Positions 34,557 through 42,578 of a stretch of DNA of 64,000 nt are shown piece after piece; the first letter of the stretch is position 1; each line of letters begins with the position of its first letter. Location: NCBI RefSeq assembly GCF_037198285.1, contig NZ_CP147243.1, positions 1,054,001 to 1,118,000 of the forward strand. The letters are read 5' to 3'. The DNA comes from Haladaptatus sp. DJG-WS-42 (GTDB taxonomy: Archaea; Halobacteriota; Halobacteria; Halobacteriales; Halococcaceae). The translations under genes and the position numbers were made by a program. The notes under the pieces are model-generated. The model saw only the letters and a list, made by a program, of their open reading frames with translations, was not told the DNA's origin and made no database searches.

Positions 34557-35465
34557 ATGGACATGACGAAGCGACACGTTCACCTGCCCACTGGCGCCGA
34601 GGCAGGCATCCGCGCTTTCATCGACGAGGTCGACGACCGCCTCTCTTCTGACGATGAAAGCACCTGTGAGGTCGTCGAAGACGTCCTCATTGACCTCTAT
34701 GGCGACCGGGAAGCGTATGAACGATGGCAAAACGGCGAGGACATCTCGACCGCAGAGCGCGTCCGCCTGCAGGGCTACGACCCGTGTAACTCCTCGCTCG
34801 AAAGCGAATACTACGCCGAGAAAGACGAGGAGAAGTTCAAACGCTCAAAGCACCTCCAATGGCTCTGGCGGCAGTTCGACGCCACGCCAATGGCCGACAA
34901 CATCGAGTTCGCCCTCCGTTTCCGTCAGATGCTCGCAAACCATCTGTTCGAAGACGCCGGCGACAACCTCCGCATCTTCAAGGGCGTCACGATGACCTAC
35001 GGCCACAACATCTCTGTTGGCGACAACACCGTCATCCACGACGATGTACACTTAGACGACCGCGGCAAACTCACCATTGGCAAGCGGTGTTCGATTTCTG
35101 ACGGCGTCCACGTCTACAGCCACGACCACGATATCAACGACCAAACGGCGGTCGAGAACTTCCACACGATTGTCGAAGACGACGTCCGCCTGACCTTCGA
35201 CGCGATGGTTCGTGCAGGCGTCAAAGTCGGCGAGAACTCCGTCGTCGGCGCGCGCTCGGTCGTCCAGCACGACGTGCCCGCCCACCACGTCGTCGTAGGT
35301 CAACCTGCAAAGAGCGTCCGCGTGAAACCCGGCTGGGAGTCCGTTGCCCACCCGGTAGACGAGAAATACGAGAGTCACCGAGACGAGCGCAAACTCCCGT
35401 ACGACCTCCCCGAGAAATTGGACGTGTTCGACGAGTTCGGGCGCACTCGTACGCCGCCGAACTGA
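34557..35465 (+). CDS. Hexapeptide-repeat acyltransferase
   Basis: 302 residues from the ATG at 34557; a second ATG two codons later is equally possible. Residues about 1-125 form a helical, acidic N-terminal domain ending around WLWRQFDATPMADN. Residues about 140-270 form a left-handed beta helix with ISVGDNTVIHDDVHL, CSISDGVHVYSHDHD (catalytic-type His) and the closing VGARSVVQHDVPAHHVVVG. Resembles maltose/galactoside O-acetyltransferases; the acceptor is unknown. A gamma carbonic anhydrase with the same fold follows after 48 bases. Confidence 0.87.
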   Translation: MDMTKRHVHLPTGAEAGIRAFIDEVDDRLSSDDESTCEVVEDVLIDLYGDREAYERWQNGEDISTAERVRLQGYDPCNSSLESEYYAEKDEEKFKRSKHLQWLWRQFDATPMADNIEFALRFRQMLANHLFEDAGDNLRIFKGVTMTYGHNISVGDNTVIHDDVHLDDRGKLTIGKRCSISDGVHVYSHDHDINDQTAVENFHTIVEDDVRLTFDAMVRAGVKVGENSVVGARSVVQHDVPAHHVVVGQPAKSVRVKPGWESVAHPVDEKYESHRDERKLPYDLPEKLDVFDEFGRTRTPPN

Positions 35466-35513
35466 AATTCTGCGACAGCAACCTACTCGTGGCTTCACCC
35501 TCTCTGTCGAGCC

Positions 35514-36041
35514 ATGCTTCGGTCATTTGACGGGACAGAGCCAGACATTGCTGCGAGCGCCTACGTAGACCCCGCCGCCGTCGTCATCGGCGATGTGCGA
35601 ATCGGCCCCGACGCCAGCGTCTGGCCGAACGCGGTCCTCCGTGGCGACGTGGGAACCATCGTCGTCGGCGAGGGTGCGAACGTCCAAGACAACGCCACCC
35701 TCCACGAAGACGTCGTTTTGGAAGCCTCTACCACCGTCGGCCACGGAGCCATCGTCCACGACGCGACGGTGCGCGAAGGGAGTCTGGTTGGCATGAATGC
35801 CGTCGTACTCGATGATGCAGACATCGGCCGTGAGAGCATCGTCGCCGCCGGAAGCGTCGTCACCGAAGGCACCGAAGTTCCTCCGGGCGTACTCGTGACT
35901 GGCGCACCCGCGACGGTGAAACTCGACCTTGACAACGCGGACGTTTCTGCTGGCGCAGCTCACTACGTCGCACTCTCGAAACGCTATGCCGAAACCTCGG
36001 AAATTCTCTCAGAGGAGGGCTTTTCTGACCGTGACTGCTAA
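35514..36041 (+). CDS. Gamma-class carbonic anhydrase-like protein
   Basis: 175 residues, left-handed beta helix. The three metal-ligand histidines are present: His64 (NATLHEDV), His77 and His82 (VGHGAIVHDATV). Arg43, Asp45, Gln58 and Asp59 of the active site are also seen (LRGDVGTIV, NVQDNATLH). It lacks the extra acidic loop of the Cam prototype, so it is of the CamH/YrdA-like short form. Likely interconverts CO2 and bicarbonate in the cytosol, though many short forms have little measured activity. Confidence 0.9.
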   Translation: MLRSFDGTEPDIAASAYVDPAAVVIGDVRIGPDASVWPNAVLRGDVGTIVVGEGANVQDNATLHEDVVLEASTTVGHGAIVHDATVREGSLVGMNAVVLDDADIGRESIVAAGSVVTEGTEVPPGVLVTGAPATVKLDLDNADVSAGAAHYVALSKRYAETSEILSEEGFSDRDC

Positions 36042-36048
36042 CCAGCGC

Positions 36049-37131
36049 ATGAACAGACGCACCTACCTCGCTGGCATCGGCGCAGCCGCGAGCGCAGGAC
36101 TTGCTGGCTGTACGCTCCCCGGTGTTGGCGGCCCGGCCCCCGAAACCACGACGACGACCGTCGGCGAGCAAGAAATCGTCGTCGAGTCGGTCGTCACCGA
36201 CCTCGAAGTGCCGTGGGACGGGGCGTTCCGCGACGGCGACCTCTACATCACCGAGCGCTCCGGGCGCATCGTCCGGGCGCGAGACGGCGACCACGAGGTG
36301 GTGCTCGACATGGGCGATTCGACCGCTGCCCGCGGGGAGGGTGGCTTGCTTGGCCTCGTGTTCCACCCCGATGAGGAGGTCGCATACACCTACCAGACGT
36401 ACAGCGCGGGGTCGGGGCTCGCAAACCGCATCCTCCGCCACGACATCGCGAACGACTGGGCGTTCGAGCCGATTCTGGACGGGATTCCGGGTGCGACCAC
36501 CCACGACGGCGGGCGACTTGCGATTGGGCCGGAGGGTGCGCTCTATGCGACCGCGGGCGACGCCCGGCAGGACGGCCCACAGGACACGAGCACGCTGAAC
36601 GGCAAGGTGCTCCGCCTGACGCTGGACGGCGAACCCGACCCCGACAACCCCTTCGACAACGAGGTGTTCACCTACGGTCACCGCAATCCACAGGGGCTTG
36701 CGTTCCGCGACGGCGAGCTATTCTCGGTCGAACACGGTCCTGACCACTCAGACGAAATCAACGTCCTCGAAGCCGGGAACAACTACGGCTGGCCGGACGT
36801 CATGGGCGACTCAGACGGCGAGTTCACCGACCCGCTTGCCTCCTATACGCCCACTATCGCGCCGGGCGGAGCGATGTTCTACGACGGCCCCATCACCCAG
36901 TGGCAGGGTGATTTCTTCTTCGGGACGCTCAAAGCCACGCATCTGCGGCGGATTCGCTTCGACGGACGCGAGGTAGTCGAACAAGAACAGCTGTTAGTCG
37001 ATGCCTTCGGCCGCCTTCGGACGCCATTTTCGGGACCAGACGGCGACCTGTACGTCACGACCAGCAACCGAGACGGGCGCGGGGCGGCGAAATCCGGAGA
37101 CGACCGAATTATCAGACTCAGGCCCGCCTAA
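36049..37131 (+). CDS. PQQ-type sugar dehydrogenase family lipoprotein
   Basis: 360 residues from the ATG at 36049. Tat signal MNRRTYLAGIG leads to lipobox LAGC (Cys21), so it is probably anchored outside the cell. The mature part is the six-bladed propeller of soluble aldose sugar dehydrogenases: EVPWDGAFRDGDLYITERSGRI (landmark YITERSG), GEGGLLGLVFHPD, LYATAGDARQ, YGHRNPQGLAF, EHGPDHSDEIN and NNYGWPD are conserved blocks. It should oxidise sugars using PQQ if that cofactor is available. Confidence 0.9.
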   Translation: MNRRTYLAGIGAAASAGLAGCTLPGVGGPAPETTTTTVGEQEIVVESVVTDLEVPWDGAFRDGDLYITERSGRIVRARDGDHEVVLDMGDSTAARGEGGLLGLVFHPDEEVAYTYQTYSAGSGLANRILRHDIANDWAFEPILDGIPGATTHDGGRLAIGPEGALYATAGDARQDGPQDTSTLNGKVLRLTLDGEPDPDNPFDNEVFTYGHRNPQGLAFRDGELFSVEHGPDHSDEINVLEAGNNYGWPDVMGDSDGEFTDPLASYTPTIAPGGAMFYDGPITQWQGDFFFGTLKATHLRRIRFDGREVVEQEQLLVDAFGRLRTPFSGPDGDLYVTTSNRDGRGAAKSGDDRIIRLRPA

Positions 37132-37181
37132 CGGCCTGAAACGCCGAAGAGACAAAGTACCTTGACACCGTATCTCAAAGT

Positions 37182-37463
37182 ATGCTCGACGCGTGGGGAT
37201 GGGTCGTTGCCTACATCATCGGGTTCACCATCATCCACCTGCTGGTCTATCAGTACCTCAAAACGAGCGACGATTCGCGCTTCGAACAGTTCTCGCCGAG
37301 CGACGCCTCCGGCTTCGAGGCCGCGAGCGCGAGCGCTGACTTCAAGAGCCACAGCGGACCGGTCGCAGGCGAGTTTAGAAGCTGCCCACACTGTGGCACC
37401 CAAAACGAACCGGACCCCATTTTTATTTTCTGCAAACAGTGCATCCAACCGCTCTCCGTGTAG
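37182..37463 (+). CDS. Membrane-anchored zinc-ribbon protein
   Basis: 93 residues. One N-terminal helix (about 6-25), a polar linker, then a zinc ribbon with the pairs CPHC (near residue 68) and CKQC (near 86), ending IQPLSV. Matches a haloarchaeal zinc-ribbon family (I recall the label DUF7577). Probably a membrane-tethered cytosolic ribbon; function unknown. Followed after 30 bases by the Nmad3-like gene, which may be cotranscribed. Confidence 0.8.
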   Translation: MLDAWGWVVAYIIGFTIIHLLVYQYLKTSDDSRFEQFSPSDASGFEAASASADFKSHSGPVAGEFRSCPHCGTQNEPDPIFIFCKQCIQPLSV

Positions 37464-37493
37464 GGTAAATTCGTAGCCGCCTGAGTTTCGACT

Positions 37494-38192
37494 ATGCCGA
37501 GAAGCGTCGCCATCAACGTCGGTGCGAACACCAACGCCCCCGGCTTTCGTGGCCCGATTTACGACGACGGAAGCTTCGAGTACGTACCAATCCCCGAAGA
37601 AAAAGCCACGACCGAGCCGGTACCGACGTACGCAGATCTCGGGTTATCGATGGAACTGCCGGACGAAATTCGAGAAACGCCCGTTCACCTAGACCCTGAG
37701 TTCGCGGGCTACGGCCCGTGTAAAGCCTACACCTACGGTGACCCGTTCGGCGTGAAGGCAACGCCCATCGCAGAACTGTCCGCAGGCGATTACCTGTTTT
37801 TCTACGCGACGCTTTCGACGGTCGGTGACCAGCCTGCGTCGTGGATTCCGCCGCGCTGGGGCTGTTATCTCATCGGCCAGTTCGAACTCGCTGCAGCTCC
37901 GGTGACGGGCGAAGAGTTCACAACCCTCACTGCCGAACAGCGAGCCGCCTTTTCGTCGAACGCCCACCTGAAGCGCGACCCGTTCGACGCCCGGGTGTTG
38001 GTGCGCGGCGACCCTGACGGTTCGCGACTGTACGAACGGGCAGTGCCACTGAGTTCGCCAGAAGCAGGCGCGACGGCGAATCATATTGTGACCGAATGGT
38101 CGAGTGACTCAGGAAACGGCCCGTGGTGGCGACGGCCGCTTCGCTTTGCAGAAGACGGAACAGAACGGCTCATGGACGTAGTGACAGGGTGA
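37494..38192 (+). CDS. Nmad3-like putative nucleotide-modification protein
   Basis: 232 residues. The N terminus has the Nmad3 pattern of a short strand followed by GFRGPIYDDGSFEYVPIPEE, and later YADLGL, VHLDPEFAGYG, LSAGDYLFFYATL and GCYLIGQFELA fit the same family. Nmad domains were predicted computationally to act in DNA or nucleotide modification, largely from bacterial and phage contexts; no activity is established to my knowledge. Here it stands beside a zinc-ribbon protein and a RecA-like protein, not a restriction system. Confidence 0.7.
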   Translation: MPRSVAINVGANTNAPGFRGPIYDDGSFEYVPIPEEKATTEPVPTYADLGLSMELPDEIRETPVHLDPEFAGYGPCKAYTYGDPFGVKATPIAELSAGDYLFFYATLSTVGDQPASWIPPRWGCYLIGQFELAAAPVTGEEFTTLTAEQRAAFSSNAHLKRDPFDARVLVRGDPDGSRLYERAVPLSSPEAGATANHIVTEWSSDSGNGPWWRRPLRFAEDGTERLMDVVTG

Positions 38193-38201
38193 AAAGTGTC
38201 G

Positions 38202-38831
38202 TTAGGCGATGTCGCGGCTGGTGTCGATTGCGACCCGGTCTGCCAACTGGAGCTTGATGACGTCGCCGGTCACCACGCCGCCACGGAATTTCGGAATCGT
38301 GAGGCGCGTTTCGATACTGTCGCTTTTCACGTCCATTGCGAGCGTGAACACGAGATCGGCCATGTATTCGGTGGTGTCGCGCATCGGTGGAACGGCACGC
38401 CCACTGAGGCAGTGTAAGAAGGCAATGCCGCCGATGTTCATCATGTGCGTCTGCACGTCGTTCAGGAAGTTTCGATACCGGATCCCGCCATCTTCCTCCA
38501 ACACGTCGATGGGGTCGATGATGAGATTTGCGCCCTCTGGCAACTGACGAATCAGTCGGAGGGCGTGGTCAATCGGTGCGTCTGCCTCGACTTCCTTGAT
38601 GGTTGGCGACCCAACCCGGGTGTTCGTACGCGTAAGGGCATCGCGGACGGCCTCCGTAGACCGTGCAGTCGTGAGATACAGCGTCTCGCGCGTCGCGGTC
38701 AGCTCAAAGAGAATTAACTCTGATTGACTCGCGGGTGGCGCAACGAGCGCGACAAGACTCCCGGCCGGGATTCCGCCTCCGAGTTTTCGGTCCAGAATCT
38801 CGATACCCGTTTGAACGGTCTTCACAGCCAA
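38202..38831 (-). CDS. RecA/KaiC-superfamily protein with degenerate Walker A
   Basis: 209 residues. It starts like a Rad55/KaiC-type ATPase (TGIEILDRKLGGGIPAGSLVAL), but the P-loop position reads APPASQSEL and has no GKT, so ATP hydrolysis is unlikely. The Walker B-like strand is GANLIIDPIDVL near residue 98. Haloarchaea carry several such proteins, often labelled HTR-like. Possible regulatory or scaffold role. Convergent with the Nmad3-like gene (9-base gap). Confidence 0.75.
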   Translation of the reverse strand: MAVKTVQTGIEILDRKLGGGIPAGSLVALVAPPASQSELILFELTATRETLYLTTARSTEAVRDALTRTNTRVGSPTIKEVEADAPIDHALRLIRQLPEGANLIIDPIDVLEEDGGIRYRNFLNDVQTHMMNIGGIAFLHCLSGRAVPPMRDTTEYMADLVFTLAMDVKSDSIETRLTIPKFRGGVVTGDVIKLQLADRVAIDTSRDIA

Positions 38832-39192
38832 GCCTCACAGCAGCGATAACCGAACACAGTTTCGTACACTTTTCTCCCCCACACCTTCTTGCGCGGGAGA
38901 TGGGTATTGTTACACAGCTTCTAACCGCTAGTTATGCGGTCACTGCCCTCGATTTTTTCGAGTGGAAGTGTGTCGAAACAATTGGAATCGTGCTACAAGT
39001 GAACGCACAGATATGTCAATACGAGCGGCGTCGGCGGTTCGTGCCGCTAATCCGGTTGAAATCGTTCAAAACATCGAATTATAGCGTTTCAGTAGATGTA
39101 ACTCCAGAATCATCATTTTGTTGCAACACGAATTAATCAGCCTATAATAACAGTCAGTCTCACACTACTGTCTTTTTAGAGTGAGAATCAAA
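38832..39192. other. Gene-free AT-rich stretch upstream of the beta-helix gene
   Basis: 361 bases with clearly lower GC than the neighbours and no frame with haloarchaeal character. CTATAATAA at 39142-39150 is a plausible TATA box about 45 bases before the ATG at 39193. No tRNA, repeat or terminator of note seen. Confidence 0.55.
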
Positions 39193-41007
39193 ATGAGTAA
39201 CAAATCAAACGAAGCTGACGAGGCGGACGAGACAGTGAACACAACGAGACGGGGCCTGCTCGCGCTTGCCGGAGTTGCAGGTCTCGGGTTCACGTCGAAC
39301 GGCAAGTTTTCCCCAGACCCCACGTTCAAAAGTCTGACGCCGGAAGGGAGCGCGCTCTCTGTCGATGGCAACCTGGACCTCGAAGGGAACAACATCCTCA
39401 ACATCGACGACATCGAGGCCAAGGACGACTACTCCTCGTGGAGTACCTCGGGCACGGGTGAGGGGAGCATTCAGCTGCGCGACTCCGTGGCTCAGACGTG
39501 GTCTATGCGAGCGTACGAAGGCGACGAAAGCGGGCCCGGCCCGGTCAAGTTCCAGTCACCCATCACGGGCGCAAAAGAGGAAGACGCAGGCGTGGCGAAC
39601 CCGGGAAGTCTCGAAATCTCGGGTGGGGCGGTCCTCGAATCGATGTCCGTAGAAAGCTGGAACGTCGTGGACGTGACCGAACGCGGCGTTGAACCTGGCA
39701 CCGACGACGACCTCGGCGCGTTCATCAAAAACGACTTCGACGGCGGCGTCAACAGCACGACGCTCTACGTGCTCCCCGAAGGCGAATACACGTGGAACAC
39801 GGCCGTCACTGTGGAGAGATTCGACGCCTTTGGCATCATCGGCAAGCCGCAGGCGAAGGTGAAGTGTACCAACCCACAGATGACGCACTTCCTGAAGCTC
39901 GGAAGCGGGGAACAGAATCGTGCGGACATGTTCCTCACCGAAAACATCACGTTCGACATTACCACCGAGAACGTGGCTGCGTCCTCGATTCAGGCCGCCG
40001 TTGACGAGTACCTCTACATCAACAACTGCAAAATCATCGGCGAGATGGACCGCGAGTACGGCCAAGTGTACTCCATCCATCCAACCTTGCTCAAAAACAC
40101 CGGTCGCGGCTACGTGAGCGTCACGATGCCCGACGGCGGGTACTACGACCCCGCGCAGAATGAACAAGAGCACCCGATGGGGATTTCGCTCGAACGAGAC
40201 CACCTTGGTCACCTCGTCATCGAGAACTCGTTCATCGAGGGGTTCATCAACAACGGCATCTACAGCGCAGGCCACAAGGGGCAGGTGAGCATCCGGAACA
40301 CCCAAATCAAAAACTGTGGGGCCGGGATGCTCCGGCTCGGGGACGGCGACTTCGCCTACAAGTGCCACCTCATCAACGACGACGCAGAAGACCGCGGCTA
40401 TTCCTACGCGGCCCTCTGGGTGGCCAAAGCCCGCCACGCCGTCGCAAACAGCATCTACATCGACGCAAAGCAGGGGACGCCCTCCGAACTCATTCGGGTC
40501 AACGGCGACACCAAACACTGCCAATTGACGAACATCCACGTCAACTCAGACCGCTCGCAGTACATCTGTGAGTTTACCGGGGATGGCGACGACGAAGGCT
40601 CGATTATCTGTTCGAACTGGACCATAAACGACACCGGCGGCGAAGGCAGCCGGGCACAGCTCGGCAGAATCAGCCGCGCGAACGTGAAGATTCGTAACTG
40701 GGAAGTCAGGCTGAATCCAGCGTCCGGCGAAAAGCGCCACGGCCTCGTCGTCGACGCGCCGTGGGTGGATATCTCCGGCTGTACGTTCTACCACAACAAG
40801 GGCGAAGACGGCATCTCGCTCATTCTCGACGACGACGCAGATTACGTCAGACTCCAGAACAACGAGTTCAAGTCGGGAACCCTCTACCAGTACAGCCGCG
40901 CCTCGGTCAAAGACGCAATCGTGAGCGGCAACCGGTTCATGGACGGCACGAGCCTGTCTGGAGTCCAAGACAACTGGAACACGCACACGAATCAGGGTGG
41001 CCTCTAA
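39193..41007 (+). CDS. Tat-exported right-handed beta-helix protein
   Basis: 604 residues from the ATG at 39193; an in-frame GTG at 39181 is a weaker start. Residues about 17-40 contain TTRRGLLALAGVAGLG, a Tat-type signal without a lipobox. From about 190 onwards the protein shows the repeating short strands of a pectate-lyase-like beta helix, with phrases such as ENSFIEGFINNGIYSAGHKG and RLQNNEFKSGTLYQYS. Probably extracellular, acting on or binding a polysaccharide; no catalytic set identified. The upstream region is AT-rich, hinting at acquisition. Confidence 0.75.
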   Translation: MSNKSNEADEADETVNTTRRGLLALAGVAGLGFTSNGKFSPDPTFKSLTPEGSALSVDGNLDLEGNNILNIDDIEAKDDYSSWSTSGTGEGSIQLRDSVAQTWSMRAYEGDESGPGPVKFQSPITGAKEEDAGVANPGSLEISGGAVLESMSVESWNVVDVTERGVEPGTDDDLGAFIKNDFDGGVNSTTLYVLPEGEYTWNTAVTVERFDAFGIIGKPQAKVKCTNPQMTHFLKLGSGEQNRADMFLTENITFDITTENVAASSIQAAVDEYLYINNCKIIGEMDREYGQVYSIHPTLLKNTGRGYVSVTMPDGGYYDPAQNEQEHPMGISLERDHLGHLVIENSFIEGFINNGIYSAGHKGQVSIRNTQIKNCGAGMLRLGDGDFAYKCHLINDDAEDRGYSYAALWVAKARHAVANSIYIDAKQGTPSELIRVNGDTKHCQLTNIHVNSDRSQYICEFTGDGDDEGSIICSNWTINDTGGEGSRAQLGRISRANVKIRNWEVRLNPASGEKRHGLVVDAPWVDISGCTFYHNKGEDGISLILDDDADYVRLQNNEFKSGTLYQYSRASVKDAIVSGNRFMDGTSLSGVQDNWNTHTNQGGL

Positions 41008-41069
41008 AAAATCGGCAGCACCTGACGACGCACATACGGTTTTCACCGAGCGCGGAAAAGAGTCGGTGA

Positions 41070-42305
41070 ATGACCCCCGACGTTGCAGAACATGGCTCCC
41101 TCAGCGCGAGCATCCGAAACCTGTGGAGCAACGGCCGGGGCCCGATTCTCGTCTCCATCTCGTTCGGCTGGTTTCTCGTCTACGGCCTTCGGGCCGCGAT
41201 TCCCGCGTTGCTCCCGCAGATTAAGACGACGTTCGCGCTCTCCAACGCGGCCGCTGGACTCGCCTACTCCGCGCTCTGGGTTGGCTACGCCGTGTCGCAA
41301 TTTCCTGCCGGACTGCTCGTAGACCGCCTCGGCGAGCGAACGCTGCTCGGGGCGAGTATGGGCCTCACCGCACTCGCCATCGTCGGGCTTGCGGCCGCCC
41401 CGCTGTTTGGCATCCTCGTCGCAGCGAGTGCAATACTCGGCCTCGCCATGGGACTCTACGGCCCACCGCGCGGGACGCTGCTCTCTGCGGTGTACGACAA
41501 AAGCGACGGGACGGCGATTGGCGTGACGCTCTCTGCGGGCAGTATTGGCGGCGCAGTGCTCCCATTTCTCGCTGGCGTCCTCGTCGTGACTGTCGGCTGG
41601 CGCGCGACGCTTGGCCTCACCGTCCCGCTGTTTCTCCTCACCGGCCTCTACGTCTGGCGAGTCGTTCCCCACGCCCGGTCGGCGGCGGTTGGCGGCGACG
41701 GCCGGAGCGTTGCAGGCGACATGGACGGCATCATCAGCGGCGTGCTGACTCGCCCGGTCATCATCACGGTGATTGCCGTCACGCTGTTGATTCTGAGTTT
41801 TCAAGGGTTCGCCGCCTTCTTCCCAACCTACCTGACAGAGGCAAAAGGCTTAGACCAAGGGACCGCCGCCGGACTCTACGGACTGATATTCCTCGCCGCG
41901 GCGGTGGCTCAGCCGCTCGCCGGAGGGATTGCTGATGCCTACAACGACCGCATCGTCCTCGTCGCCTCAGCCGCCATCGCCGCGGTGCCGCTGTTCATCT
42001 TGCCGTTCGTCTCCGGCCTCATCCCGCTCGCCATCCTCGCGGTCGTGATGGGCGTCCGACTCGGTGGGTATCCCGTGACCAACGCCTACATCATTCGCCT
42101 CCTCCCCGACGAGGTACAGGGGGCGGCGTGGGGCCTCGTGCGCACGGTGTTCTTCCTCATGAGCGCCTCCGGCCCGGCGCTCGTTGGCATTCTCAGCGAC
42201 ACATCCGGCTTCGAGACGACGTTTCTCGTCCTCGGCGTGGTGACGGTCCTCGCCGCCGTTGCCTACGGCTTGTTGCCCGCTCCCGGAACCTATGGCACGC
42301 GATGA
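41070..42305 (+). CDS. Major facilitator superfamily transporter
   Basis: 411 residues, about twelve membrane helices with the usual central cytoplasmic loop near residue 205. The MFS motif between helices 2 and 3 reads GLLVDRLGERTLLGAS, and VWRVVPHARS follows helix 6. Resembles nitrate/organic-anion or CynX-like subfamilies only loosely; the substrate cannot be read. Starts 62 bases after the beta-helix gene and ends 152 bases before tRNA-Gly. Confidence 0.9.
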   Translation: MTPDVAEHGSLSASIRNLWSNGRGPILVSISFGWFLVYGLRAAIPALLPQIKTTFALSNAAAGLAYSALWVGYAVSQFPAGLLVDRLGERTLLGASMGLTALAIVGLAAAPLFGILVAASAILGLAMGLYGPPRGTLLSAVYDKSDGTAIGVTLSAGSIGGAVLPFLAGVLVVTVGWRATLGLTVPLFLLTGLYVWRVVPHARSAAVGGDGRSVAGDMDGIISGVLTRPVIITVIAVTLLILSFQGFAAFFPTYLTEAKGLDQGTAAGLYGLIFLAAAVAQPLAGGIADAYNDRIVLVASAAIAAVPLFILPFVSGLIPLAILAVVMGVRLGGYPVTNAYIIRLLPDEVQGAAWGLVRTVFFLMSASGPALVGILSDTSGFETTFLVLGVVTVLAAVAYGLLPAPGTYGTR

Positions 42306-42371
42306 GCCAGTCACAAAACCGCCGTGAGAAGCGCTACGTTCAAGTGCAAAGACGGAGAAGTAAAAGACGCA

Positions 42372-42446
42372 CACTGAACGCCAGTGACTCACGACGATGT
42401 GAGTGCGCCGGTGTCGTACCGAACGAAGTGAGGTACGGCTCGGCGC
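42372..42446 (+). repeat. Three abutting hairpins before tRNA-Gly
   Basis: CACTG/CAGTG (42372-42386), ACTCAC/GTGAGT (42387-42404) and a longer nested stem, GCGCCG with CGGCGC enclosing CGTACC/GGTACG (42405-42446), follow one another with no spacing. They end 11 bases before the tRNA. The inner loop is GAACGAAGTGA. Could be a terminator for the MFS gene or a structured RNA leader. Confidence 0.6.
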
Positions 42447-42457
42447 GAGTGTAACGA

Positions 42458-42528
42458 GCGCCGGTGGTCTAATGGCATGACAGTGCCTTCCCAAGGCTCT
42501 AATCCGGGTTCAACTCCCGGCCGACGCA
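42458..42528 (+). tRNA. tRNA-Gly (anticodon CCC)
   Basis: 71-nt cloverleaf: acceptor GCGCCGG/CCGACGC, D stem GTC/GAC, anticodon loop TTCCCAA (CCC), T stem CCGGG/CCCGG with loop TTCAACT, discriminator A, CCA not encoded. Two mismatches stand out: position 4:69 is C-A in the acceptor stem and 28:42 is T-T in the anticodon stem. It may still function, but the acceptor mismatch could come from replacement of the 3' end by an integrating element. Copies of the 3' end follow downstream. Confidence 0.85.
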
Positions 42529-42578
42529 CTCCCTGCGGTCGTTTGTCGGCCGACGTTCACCTCGCTTTGCTCGGTGAA
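42507..42578 (+). repeat. 72-bp direct repeat, copy 1 (overlaps tRNA-Gly 3' end)
   Basis: Bases 42507-42578 are repeated exactly at 42696-42767. The repeat begins in the tRNA T stem (GGTTCAACTCCCGG), includes the whole 3' end, and continues through the palindrome GTCGGCCGAC and the hairpin TTCACC/GGTGAA. Fits a duplicated attachment site or a recombination product. Confidence 0.85.

Noticed and set aside
35514-36041. Second acetyltransferase next to the one at 34557
   Set aside because: Same beta-helix fold, but the three His ligands and Arg/Asp/Gln set identify it as gamma carbonic anhydrase-like.
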